Shown here: in pieces, positions 31,961 through 37,960 of the stretch
How positions within the stretch are numbered: position 1 is the first letter of the stretch
Layout of the letters: each line of letters opens with the position of its first letter
NCBI GenBank assembly: GCA_017473615.1
Contig: JAFUKL010000049.1
Coordinates: 1 to 37,960, forward strand
Direction: 5' to 3'
Source: Muribaculaceae bacterium
GTDB taxonomy: Bacteria; Bacteroidota; Bacteroidia; Bacteroidales; Muribaculaceae
DNA length: 37,960 nt
Made by a program: the position numbers and the translations under genes
The notes under the pieces: generated by a model
Told to the model about the DNA's origin: nothing
Seen by the model: the letters and a program-made list of their open reading frames with translations, nothing else
The model's database searches: none

Positions 31961-32686
31961 ATGTTTGAAAAGCTGAATGGTATAGTTCTGCATGTGCTGA
32001 GATACTCCGATAAAAATTCCATCGCTCACATTCTCACCGACCGCTGCGGACGCATGGCATTTCTCGTGCCGCAAGGAGCAACGAAAGGTGCACGCATGCG
32101 CAACGCAATATTCATGCCGCTTTCAGTCATTGAGTTTGAGGCCAAAGTCCTACCCGGACGAGAGTTGCACACATTTCGTGACGCACGTAGCATATCATCA
32201 CTCGCCGGAATCTATTGCGACCCTGCAAAAAATGCAATAGCCATGTTCATCAGCGAACTGCTCACAAAATCCATTCAAGAAAGCGAAGAAAACATTCCTC
32301 TATTCAGGTTCATCAAGGCATCGGTAGAATTACTTAACGAAATCGATACCGGCATTGCGAATTTTCATATTTGGTTTCTTTACAACCTCGGGGCATTTCT
32401 CGGCATTCAACCCGACATCGAAACTTATCGGGATGGCTACTGGTTCGACATGTCAAATGGCATATTCACCCGAGAGAGACCGTTGCATTCTCATTCACTC
32501 ACACCTGCCGAAGCCCCGGTGATTCTTCTACTCTCACGCATGACATCACACAACCTGCATCATTTCAAGTTCAGTCGTGTACAACGCGGTGAAATACTCG
32601 ACATCGCCCTAAATTATTACAGACTGCATAATTCCATGATAGGAGTACTGCGCTCCCCGGAAATTCTCAAGCAACTTTTCGTTTAA
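31961..32686 (+). CDS. recO: DNA repair protein RecO
   Basis: A 241-residue protein with the N-terminal OB fold (GIVLHVLRYSDKNSIAHILTDR, MAFLVPQGA) and a helical C-terminal domain (YCDPAKNAIAMFISELLTKS, NFHIWFLYNLGAFLGIQPD). It loads RecA at gaps together with RecR. The zinc-finger cysteines found in many RecO proteins are absent, as is common in Bacteroidetes. The start ATG 31961 lies close to a weak -7-like element (TTATTTTGC). Confidence 0.93.
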   Translation: MFEKLNGIVLHVLRYSDKNSIAHILTDRCGRMAFLVPQGATKGARMRNAIFMPLSVIEFEAKVLPGRELHTFRDARSISSLAGIYCDPAKNAIAMFISELLTKSIQESEENIPLFRFIKASVELLNEIDTGIANFHIWFLYNLGAFLGIQPDIETYRDGYWFDMSNGIFTRERPLHSHSLTPAEAPVILLLSRMTSHNLHHFKFSRVQRGEILDIALNYYRLHNSMIGVLRSPEILKQLFV

Positions 32687-32703
32687 CTCTGCCACGAAAG
32701 GCA

Positions 32704-33549
32704 CTACCAACTGCCACCGGCTCCACCACCGCCAAACGAGCCGCCACCAAAGCCACCGAAACTTCCGCCGCCGAATGAACCTCCGCCAAACGAGCCGCCG
32801 GAACGTCCCGACGAGCTACCGCCTAATAAACTGCCAAGCAAAATAGCAGCAGCTACATCCCCCGCCGAACTTCTACCACCGAACGTACCGGAATCCCCGT
32901 CACGATCATTATCGTTATCCTTACTATTACCCGACATCAAAAACACGATAAACACAAGCAACATACCGAAAAGAACTGCCACCAGTCCGGCAACTACACT
33001 CCCCGACTCACCTTTTTCATACTCCGCTATGGAATATTCCTTCGCAAGTACAGGTAGTATTACATTCAACGCACGTACAACGCCTCCATAATAATCATTA
33101 TTCTTGAACGCAGGTATCATCTCATTATTCACAATCCTACTGCATGACGCATCGGGAAGAACACCCTCAACACCATATCCGGTGGCAATAAAAGCCTGAC
33201 CCTTGGTCTCATTCTTAGGCTTAACGAGAATCACCACTCCGTTATCATGCTTTGCTCCTCCCACACCCCACTTCTCACCTATTTCATAAGCGAACTGAGA
33301 TGCGTCCATCCCCCCAAGTTCATCGACAGTGACAATCGTCACCTGATTTGAAGTCCTCTTTGAGAAACGCACAAGAGTATCCTCAAGTGCCGCAACTTGT
33401 TGCGGAGTAAATATTTTGGCGAAATCATTTATAAGTCTCGGAGGATTGGGCTTTTCGGGAACCTGTGCCGACAATGTCACGAAAAAGCCAACCATCATCG
33501 AAACTACAAAAGAAATAATCGTTTTATTCCTCATAAGAAATTTCATCAC
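32704..33549 (-). CDS. TPM-domain (YgcG/PF04536) membrane protein with Gly/Ser-rich tail
   Basis: A 281-residue protein. A signal peptide or anchor is at about 8-30; the TPM domain at about 35-165 (RLINDFAKIFTPQQVAALEDTL, QVTIVTVDELGG, VVILVKPKN, ATGYGVEGVLPD); a TM helix at about 185-206; then a low-complexity tail of SFGGG repeats ending in GGSW. Relatives take part in thylakoid photosystem II repair in plants or have unknown envelope roles in bacteria. The start overlaps the preceding TPM gene by 26 bp. Third gene of the lemA-TPM-TPM unit. The Gly-rich tail makes this DNA (32704-32815) internally repetitive. Confidence 0.9.
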   Translation of the reverse strand: MMKFLMRNKTIISFVVSMMVGFFVTLSAQVPEKPNPPRLINDFAKIFTPQQVAALEDTLVRFSKRTSNQVTIVTVDELGGMDASQFAYEIGEKWGVGGAKHDNGVVILVKPKNETKGQAFIATGYGVEGVLPDASCSRIVNNEMIPAFKNNDYYGGVVRALNVILPVLAKEYSIAEYEKGESGSVVAGLVAVLFGMLLVFIVFLMSGNSKDNDNDRDGDSGTFGGRSSAGDVAAAILLGSLLGGSSSGRSGGSFGGGSFGGGSFGGFGGGSFGGGGAGGSW

Positions 33550-33964
33550 TCAATTCATTCACATCATCTTTTTGATAGGGGAAAAATTCCGCAAGGCGTT
33601 TCCCAACCATATCAACCACTTCACACAGTCCGTCGGCTTGCTTTCCGGCTTTAAGATACCCCGAAAGTATTTCTTTCTCTTTCTCCCAAAAGCCGGCACC
33701 CACTTTAGCATTAATGCCTTCATCGCCTATAATGGCAAATTTGCGCGACTTATAGGCTATATATACAAGCACTCCGTTCCGTGCCTCTGTCTTATACATT
33801 TCAAGTTTATTGAACACCTCAACGGCACGCTCATACGGGTCACCGCACTTGCAAGTAGGTTCTACATGCACGCGCACTTCTCCCGAGGTATTCTTTTCTG
33901 CAACACCGATGGCATCCACCACACGACGTTGCGACTCCTCATTCAAAAAAGAATCTAAAGCCAT
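33524..33964 (-). CDS. Short TPM-domain protein
   Basis: A 146-residue protein made almost only of a TPM domain (RVVDAIGVAEKNTSGEVRVHVEP, ARNGVLVYIAYKSRKFAIIGDEGINAKVGAGFW). It has no signal peptide or TM helix, so it is probably cytoplasmic. It lies 14 bp after lemA and overlaps the next TPM gene by 26 bp. A LemA protein with a soluble and a membrane TPM protein is a recurring Bacteroidetes cluster; its function is not established. Confidence 0.88.
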   Translation of the reverse strand: MALDSFLNEESQRRVVDAIGVAEKNTSGEVRVHVEPTCKCGDPYERAVEVFNKLEMYKTEARNGVLVYIAYKSRKFAIIGDEGINAKVGAGFWEKEKEILSGYLKAGKQADGLCEVVDMVGKRLAEFFPYQKDDVNELSDEISYEE

Positions 33965-33978
33965 GACGATGACCGCAA

Positions 33979-34578
33979 TCAGAATTTCACTTCCGGAGCT
34001 TTCTCCGCACCGGCTTGAGCCTCAAAGTAGCCTTTCTTTTCAAACCCGAACATTCCGGCAAATATATTGGTCGGGAATTTGCGGATGTTGGTATTATATT
34101 CCTTTGCAGCCTCATTAAATTTCTGGCGTTCTACGGTTATACGGTTCTCCGTTCCTTCAAGTTGTGCCTGCAAATCACGGAAATTCTCGTTTGCTTTCAA
34201 ATCGGGATAATTCTCCGTAAGCATCAAAAGGCGACCAATAGCCTGCTGCAAATCACCTTGGGCAGCCTGATATTTCTTGATATTCTCTTCCGTAAGGTCA
34301 TCCACATTCACAGTCATTTGCGTTGCCTTTGCGCGAGCTTCCACCACACCTTGCAACGTTTCGCTTTCATGAGCGGCATATCCCTTAACCGTATTTACAA
34401 GATTCGGGATAAGGTCGGCACGACGCTGATATACATTCTCTACCTGCGACCATGCTTTATTCACCGTTTCTTCCTGTTCAACCATTCCATTATACATACC
34501 CTTAACCCATCCGAAAAGGGAAATAACGACAACAGCGACTACTGCTATTACAATCCAAGTCTTTTTCATAATCTTCAT
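33979..34578 (-). CDS. lemA: LemA family membrane protein
   Basis: A 199-residue protein with one N-terminal TM helix (WIVIAVVAVVVISLFGWVKG) and the typical LemA helical domain (EETVNKAWSQVENVYQRRADLIPNLVNTVKGYA, ENFRDLQAQLEGTENRITVERQKFNEAAKEYN). The role of the family is poorly known; it may organise envelope processes. First gene of the unit with the two TPM genes. Confidence 0.95.
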   Translation of the reverse strand: MKIMKKTWIVIAVVAVVVISLFGWVKGMYNGMVEQEETVNKAWSQVENVYQRRADLIPNLVNTVKGYAAHESETLQGVVEARAKATQMTVNVDDLTEENIKKYQAAQGDLQQAIGRLLMLTENYPDLKANENFRDLQAQLEGTENRITVERQKFNEAAKEYNTNIRKFPTNIFAGMFGFEKKGYFEAQAGAEKAPEVKF

Positions 34579-34732
34579 TTATTTTAAATAATTAATATTA
34601 TCCTTTACGTATCACCAACACAAAAAAAACGTTTTTCTCTAAAGTCGGTTTCAACATTGCACTACGAAGATAATATTTTATTCTCATTCCATTCATAAAA
34701 ACTGCAATTTTGCAGCCAAAAAGCAGCATACA

Positions 34733-34765
34733 CTTGTCAAAATCATGGAAATATTGTAATTTTGC
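34733..34765 (+). promoter_or_regulatory. tRNA-Arg promoter
   Basis: CTTG (34733-34736), 20 nt, TAATTTTGC (34757-34765). The rest of the gap 34579-34732 is AT-rich non-coding sequence that presumably holds the lemA promoter; I see no good -7 match for it. Confidence 0.7.
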
Positions 34766-34822
34766 CGATAGTTTCTCGGCTGAGAAAAGATTCTAAGTAA
34801 AGAGCTAAAAACCAAAGAAGAT

Positions 34823-34894
34823 GCCTTGGTAGTTCAACGGATAGAATAGAAGTTTCCTAAACTTTAGATAGGGGTTCGATTCCCCTCCGAGGTA
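34823..34894 (+). tRNA. tRNA-Arg (anticodon CCT)
   Basis: A 72-nt cloverleaf: acceptor GCCTTGG / CCGAGGT, anticodon arm GAAGT-TTCCTAA-ACTTT with anticodon CCT, T arm GGGG-TTCGATT-CCCC. CCA is not encoded. It decodes the AGG arginine codon. Confidence 0.93.
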
Positions 34895-34905
34895 CAAAAG
34901 AAAAG

Positions 34906-34941
34906 ACCGCCTGACAATTTTAATTGTCAAACGGTTTTTTT
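34906..34941 (+). terminator. tRNA-Arg terminator
   Basis: Stem ACCG...GACAATT / AATTGTC...CGGT with small internal loop, followed by seven Ts; 11 bp after the tRNA. Confidence 0.9.
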
Positions 34942-34983
34942 CTGTCTATTCCTGTTTCCTGCAGAAAATTCAAAACAGTTTTT

Positions 34984-37443
34984 TTATTTTGTGACGGTAA
35001 GCATGCGCGGATTATAGTTCCACTTCACTTTTGCCCATAGAGTGCGATTAACTGAATCATAATAGTAAGTACCATCGACAAGTTTCGACATTGAATCTAC
35101 TGCTTTCATCTCACCGTTGCCCCACTCAACTTTTTTCGGAGAATCTTCCAAAGCAACCATCTCAAACGTAAAGTTACGCTCTTCGGGCATTCCTGCATAC
35201 CCCCAACCCTTAGAATCCAATGAAATGGCGAGATATTCACCATTTTCACGAGCCACAAAGTTTATAAGTTGATATTTGTTATCTTCTATAGTGCGTGTGC
35301 TTGAACGGTCATCGTCAAAGAGAGAATACTCGCTTTTATCGGCTCCGGTGAAATATCTTATAAGGAATCTTGACGGATCATATTTCTCGGTGCTGCGCAT
35401 TTCGTAATCTGCCATAGGTATGAACGCTCCAGCCTTGGCAAATACCGGTATCACATGCAACGGCGCATCACATTCGACTGTAGCAGGACCGGTAAATGTC
35501 TTTGCAGGATTTTCCACCGAATACCACTTTCCGACAGGGAAATACACCATTCGGGAGGTCTTTCCCGGGTCTGTTACCGGAGCTACAAGAATGTTACGTC
35601 CCCACAGGTATTCATCTTGAATATCGGCTGTAGCATCATTCTTTTCAGTGTCGTAGAAGTTCAGCGGGCGAACGAACGGCGCACCGGTTACTGCATTCTC
35701 ATACGCAAGCGTATAATTGTATGGCAACCATTCATATCGCGCTTTCACAATCCTTTTAAATGCCTCCTGATAGCCGGGCGATGTATAATGATACGGCTCT
35801 GCTTTTACGGTGCTGTGAGTGCGGAATATCGGAGTAAACAGACCGAGTTGCAACCAACGTGCATAAAGTTCTTCATTCACAGGATTCTTCGGGTCGACGG
35901 CAAAACCACCCACATCATGCGACATGTAACCAAACCCACTTAATGCACTGTTTATCATGATAGGCACCTGAGCTTGTAACCCCGGCCAAGAACGCCCCAC
36001 ATCGGTACTCCACGGGAATACAGAGAAACGTTGAAGTCCTGCCGTTCCGCCACGCATAAGCGTCATAAGGCGCACATTAGGATATTCCTTTTTAAATCCG
36101 TCGTAAATAATACGGCTCCACTCATTCCCATAAATATTATGATATTCACTCGCCGTTTCACCGTTATGGTGACGTATTGTAAGCGGATGCACTTCCGGTT
36201 CACCCAAGTCGCCCCACCAGCCGGTCACACCTTCATCGGTAAGCTGCTTATAGCGATTCCATAACCATTTACGGGTAGCAGGATTACTCACATCAAACAT
36301 ACCGGCTTCACCCACCCAAGTGGTTACATCGTGCGTGTTGCCAAGCGAATCAAAAGTAAGGTAGCCCGCAGCCTTGAACTTGTTATAGTTATCTATCGCA
36401 CCTATTTTATTAATGTAAGGTTGTGATATAATTACGGTTTTCACACCATCAGCTTTAAGCTTGGCAAGCATTCTCTTATGGTCGGGCCATTGAGCTTTAT
36501 TCCATTCAAGCCGCCCCATATCGGTTTCTTGCCCGTACCAATACAAGTCAAGCACAATACCATCCACAGGATAACCTTCACGGCGCAACGTGTCTATAAC
36601 GCCCTCGGTTTCTGCCTGAGTGCGATACCCATATTTTGAGGTTATATAACCCAACGCCCAGAATGGTGCAAGCTCTTGCCGCCCCGTCAATTCCGTGTAA
36701 TTTTTCACCACACCGGCAATATCACCGTCATCGGATGCAATAAAGTAATAAGATACAGGCGTACGGCTCTCTGTAATATATTCGACAGGATTTTTCAAGA
36801 CAAGTTTCGATGCGGTATAATCATCGAAATACACTCCGTATCCCAATGAAGATATATAGAAAGGAACCGTGATATTCATCTGTGATGTGCGGTCGCCCTT
36901 ACCATAGGCGTAATTCTGCTTATTGAACATTATCATTGTATCGCCTTTCAAATCATAGCCCACACCGCGCTCGCCGCAACCATAGAACGACTCTTCGGCA
37001 CGGCTCTTAAACGATATACGGCGTTCCTTGCCGTTGGAGGTAATCCCGGCCTCCTCCTCAAGCACACATTTGCCTTGGACGTTAAACGACAGCCTTGAAG
37101 CAGCCTTGTCGACAACAACTTCATTACCACCTTCCATACGTATTTCCAAAGTACCATCAGAGTCGCTTACGGTGAATTTGACCCATTCAGGTGATTTCAC
37201 CACACTTTTCGACACTTTTTCGGCAACGGTTTCACCATCAGGTATTACCGACACTTTTACAATTCCTTCGCTGAAAGGAGTTATCATCAACTTGCCGTTC
37301 ATGGATTTTACAACAATGGTATTGCCGGATTTTTCATAACCTGTAACCGCCCCGAGCGATGATGCACTCACAGCGGCAACATAGGATAACGTTAACAACA
37401 AGGCTGCCACCAACCTTGGAAATTTGTGAATCATTGTTTTCAT
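34984..37443 (-). CDS. GH31 family alpha-glucosidase-type glycoside hydrolase
   Basis: An 819-residue secreted enzyme. A signal peptide spans about 1-28 (LVAALLLTLSYVAAVSAS); an N-terminal beta domain follows; the (beta/alpha)8 barrel lies at about 255-590 with VDGIVLDLYWYGQ, then GWWGDLGEPEVHP in which D412 is the predicted nucleophile, then WSTDVGRSW and FGYMSHDVGGF; C-terminal beta domains finish the protein. GH31 enzymes cleave alpha-glucosides, alpha-xylosides or related bonds by a retaining mechanism; the GDLGEPE nucleophile motif is typical of a Bacteroidetes subgroup. The likely location is the periplasm or surface. No SusC/D pair is near, so it is not in a visible polysaccharide-utilisation locus. 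Confidence 0.93.
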   Translation of the reverse strand: MKTMIHKFPRLVAALLLTLSYVAAVSASSLGAVTGYEKSGNTIVVKSMNGKLMITPFSEGIVKVSVIPDGETVAEKVSKSVVKSPEWVKFTVSDSDGTLEIRMEGGNEVVVDKAASRLSFNVQGKCVLEEEAGITSNGKERRISFKSRAEESFYGCGERGVGYDLKGDTMIMFNKQNYAYGKGDRTSQMNITVPFYISSLGYGVYFDDYTASKLVLKNPVEYITESRTPVSYYFIASDDGDIAGVVKNYTELTGRQELAPFWALGYITSKYGYRTQAETEGVIDTLRREGYPVDGIVLDLYWYGQETDMGRLEWNKAQWPDHKRMLAKLKADGVKTVIISQPYINKIGAIDNYNKFKAAGYLTFDSLGNTHDVTTWVGEAGMFDVSNPATRKWLWNRYKQLTDEGVTGWWGDLGEPEVHPLTIRHHNGETASEYHNIYGNEWSRIIYDGFKKEYPNVRLMTLMRGGTAGLQRFSVFPWSTDVGRSWPGLQAQVPIMINSALSGFGYMSHDVGGFAVDPKNPVNEELYARWLQLGLFTPIFRTHSTVKAEPYHYTSPGYQEAFKRIVKARYEWLPYNYTLAYENAVTGAPFVRPLNFYDTEKNDATADIQDEYLWGRNILVAPVTDPGKTSRMVYFPVGKWYSVENPAKTFTGPATVECDAPLHVIPVFAKAGAFIPMADYEMRSTEKYDPSRFLIRYFTGADKSEYSLFDDDRSSTRTIEDNKYQLINFVARENGEYLAISLDSKGWGYAGMPEERNFTFEMVALEDSPKKVEWGNGEMKAVDSMSKLVDGTYYYDSVNRTLWAKVKWNYNPRMLTVTK

Positions 37444-37491
37444 CAGTAATATATATATGTGTTATTTTTTAGCTAAAGCCTTTTAAGCCCA

Positions 37492-37499
37492 CAAAGATA
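37492..37499 (-). promoter_or_regulatory. -7 element of the GH31 promoter
   Basis: TATCTTTG on the minus strand, 49 nt upstream of the GH31 start; no good -33 box at the usual distance. Confidence 0.45.
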
Positions 37500-37616
37500 A
37501 GATTTTAAACCGTATTTTCTAAACAAGAAACCGTTTAAATTTATTTGTCTCGAAAAAGGTGAAATACCTGAAAACATCATTAAGAATAAAAATTTATGAT
37601 TTTTTCGCTCAAAATA

Positions 37617-37648
37617 GTTGCTATTTCAAAAAAAAGACGTACCTTTGC
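37617..37648 (+). promoter_or_regulatory. tRNA-Lys promoter
   Basis: GTTG (37617-37620), 19 nt, TACCTTTGC (37640-37648). The tRNA starts 23 nt after the -7 element. Confidence 0.75.
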
Positions 37649-37671
37649 ATCCGTAAACGACAAAAGCTAAT

Positions 37672-37744
37672 GACTTCGTAGCTCAGTTGGTAGAGCAACT
37701 GACTCTTAATCAGTGGGTCGAGAGTTCGAGCCTCTCCGAGGTCA
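37672..37744 (+). tRNA. tRNA-Lys (anticodon CTT)
   Basis: A 73-nt cloverleaf: acceptor GACTTCG / CGAGGTC, D arm with AGCTCAGTTGGTAGAGC, anticodon arm ACTGA-CTCTTAA-TCAGT with anticodon CTT, T arm with GTTCGAGCC. CCA is not encoded. Confidence 0.95.
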
Positions 37745-37755
37745 CAAAAGCGATG

Positions 37756-37790
37756 AATGGAAGTTCTTTTTTGAACTTCCATTTTTTATT
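37756..37790 (+). terminator. tRNA-Lys terminator
   Basis: An 11-bp stem (AATGGAAGTTC / GAACTTCCATT) with a T-rich 6-nt loop, followed by TTTTATTTT; 11 bp after the tRNA. Confidence 0.92.
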
Positions 37791-37960
37791 TTCCCTCCCA
37801 CTAATGTTAACAGGAATACGGTCAATTGGTCAAAATGGTTGGTGAAATTTGAGATAAATCCTCAAATGGTCATTTTGGTTGGTGGTTACAAATTGTAAGT
37901 TGTAAAATACTATGAAAAACACCACGGGGTTTGCCATGTGGCTGGGGGTGTGTAACCCCC
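37791..37960. other. Unassigned sequence after tRNA-Lys, right edge of window
   Basis: No recognised gene. It contains a near-duplicated short motif (AAATGGTTGGTG at about 37834 and TTTTGGTTGGTGG at about 37873). A short frame starts with ATG at 37912 (MKNTTGFAMWLGVCNP) and stays open to the window edge. Whether this is the start of a gene or the end of an inserted element cannot be told from 170 bases. Confidence 0.3.

Noticed and set aside
32704-32815. Tandem-repeat-like DNA
   Set aside because: It is the coding sequence of the Gly/Ser-rich tail of the TPM protein, not an independent repeat.
37713-37898. Plus-strand frame of 61 codons overlapping tRNA-Lys
   Set aside because: It begins inside the tRNA gene and crosses the terminator hairpin, so it is not a real coding region.
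1-37960. CRISPR arrays, rRNA genes and insertion sequences
   Set aside because: I found no regularly spaced repeats, no rRNA sequence and no transposase gene; the only recombinase is the tyrosine type at 9629-10822.

Overview
This window looks like a chromosomal segment of a gut-type Bacteroidales bacterium; the family cannot be fixed from sequence alone, though Muribaculaceae or Bacteroidaceae would fit. The evidence is: -7 elements of the Bacteroidetes type (TAnnTTTG, usually with an nTTG box 19-20 nt upstream) in front of most housekeeping genes; a UpxY-like NusG paralogue; a diheme fumarate reductase/succinate dehydrogenase operon in CAB order; a CotH protein ending in a type IX secretion-like tail; and a GH31 glycosidase with a signal peptide.

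Region 1 (1 to about 10,830) is an AT-rich accessory block, all genes leftward. It begins with a tyrosine recombinase (9629-10822). Next to it is a 265-bp segment bounded by perfect 18-bp inverted repeats (9326-9343 and 9609-9626) that looks like an invertible promoter. Downstream come a UpxY-like antiterminator, a CASTOR/POLLUX-like channel with a C-terminal ryanodine-receptor (RyR) domain, a two-TM coiled-coil protein, a sigma factor overlapping an anti-sigma-like/C39-like peptidase protein, a 57-residue Ala-rich hydrophobic peptide, a DUF4062/TIR-like protein with a TPR-like tail, and a TIR-TM protein cut by the left edge. The switch layout is that of phase-variable capsule loci, but no capsule genes follow. 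The payload looks like a signalling or conflict (probably anti-phage) system. TIR enzymes can make cyclic ADP-ribose-type molecules and the channel carries an RyR domain, so a TIR-to-channel second-messenger circuit is an attractive but unproven hypothesis.

Region 2 (about 10,900 to 23,800) is core-like: a ZIP metal transporter convergent with a SulP transporter, RNase R, a candidate small RNA (about 16,212-16,335), an LTA-synthase-like sulfatase-fold membrane enzyme, O-acetylhomoserine sulfhydrylase (metY-type) divergent from an Lrp/AsnC regulator, a secreted CotH protein, and small proteins of unknown function. An approximately 71-bp element (about 85% identical between copies) lies upstream of the ZIP gene and, inverted, upstream of the unknown gene at 22539-23120.

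Region 3 (23,855 to the end) is housekeeping: frdCAB, gyrB, a RidA protein, a secreted protein of unknown function, rpsT flanked by two identical tRNA-Glu(TTC) genes, recO, a lemA-TPM-TPM cluster, tRNA-Arg(CCT), a GH31 glycosidase and tRNA-Lys(CTT). Most units end in clear hairpin terminators. The last 170 bases after the tRNA-Lys terminator hold no recognisable gene.
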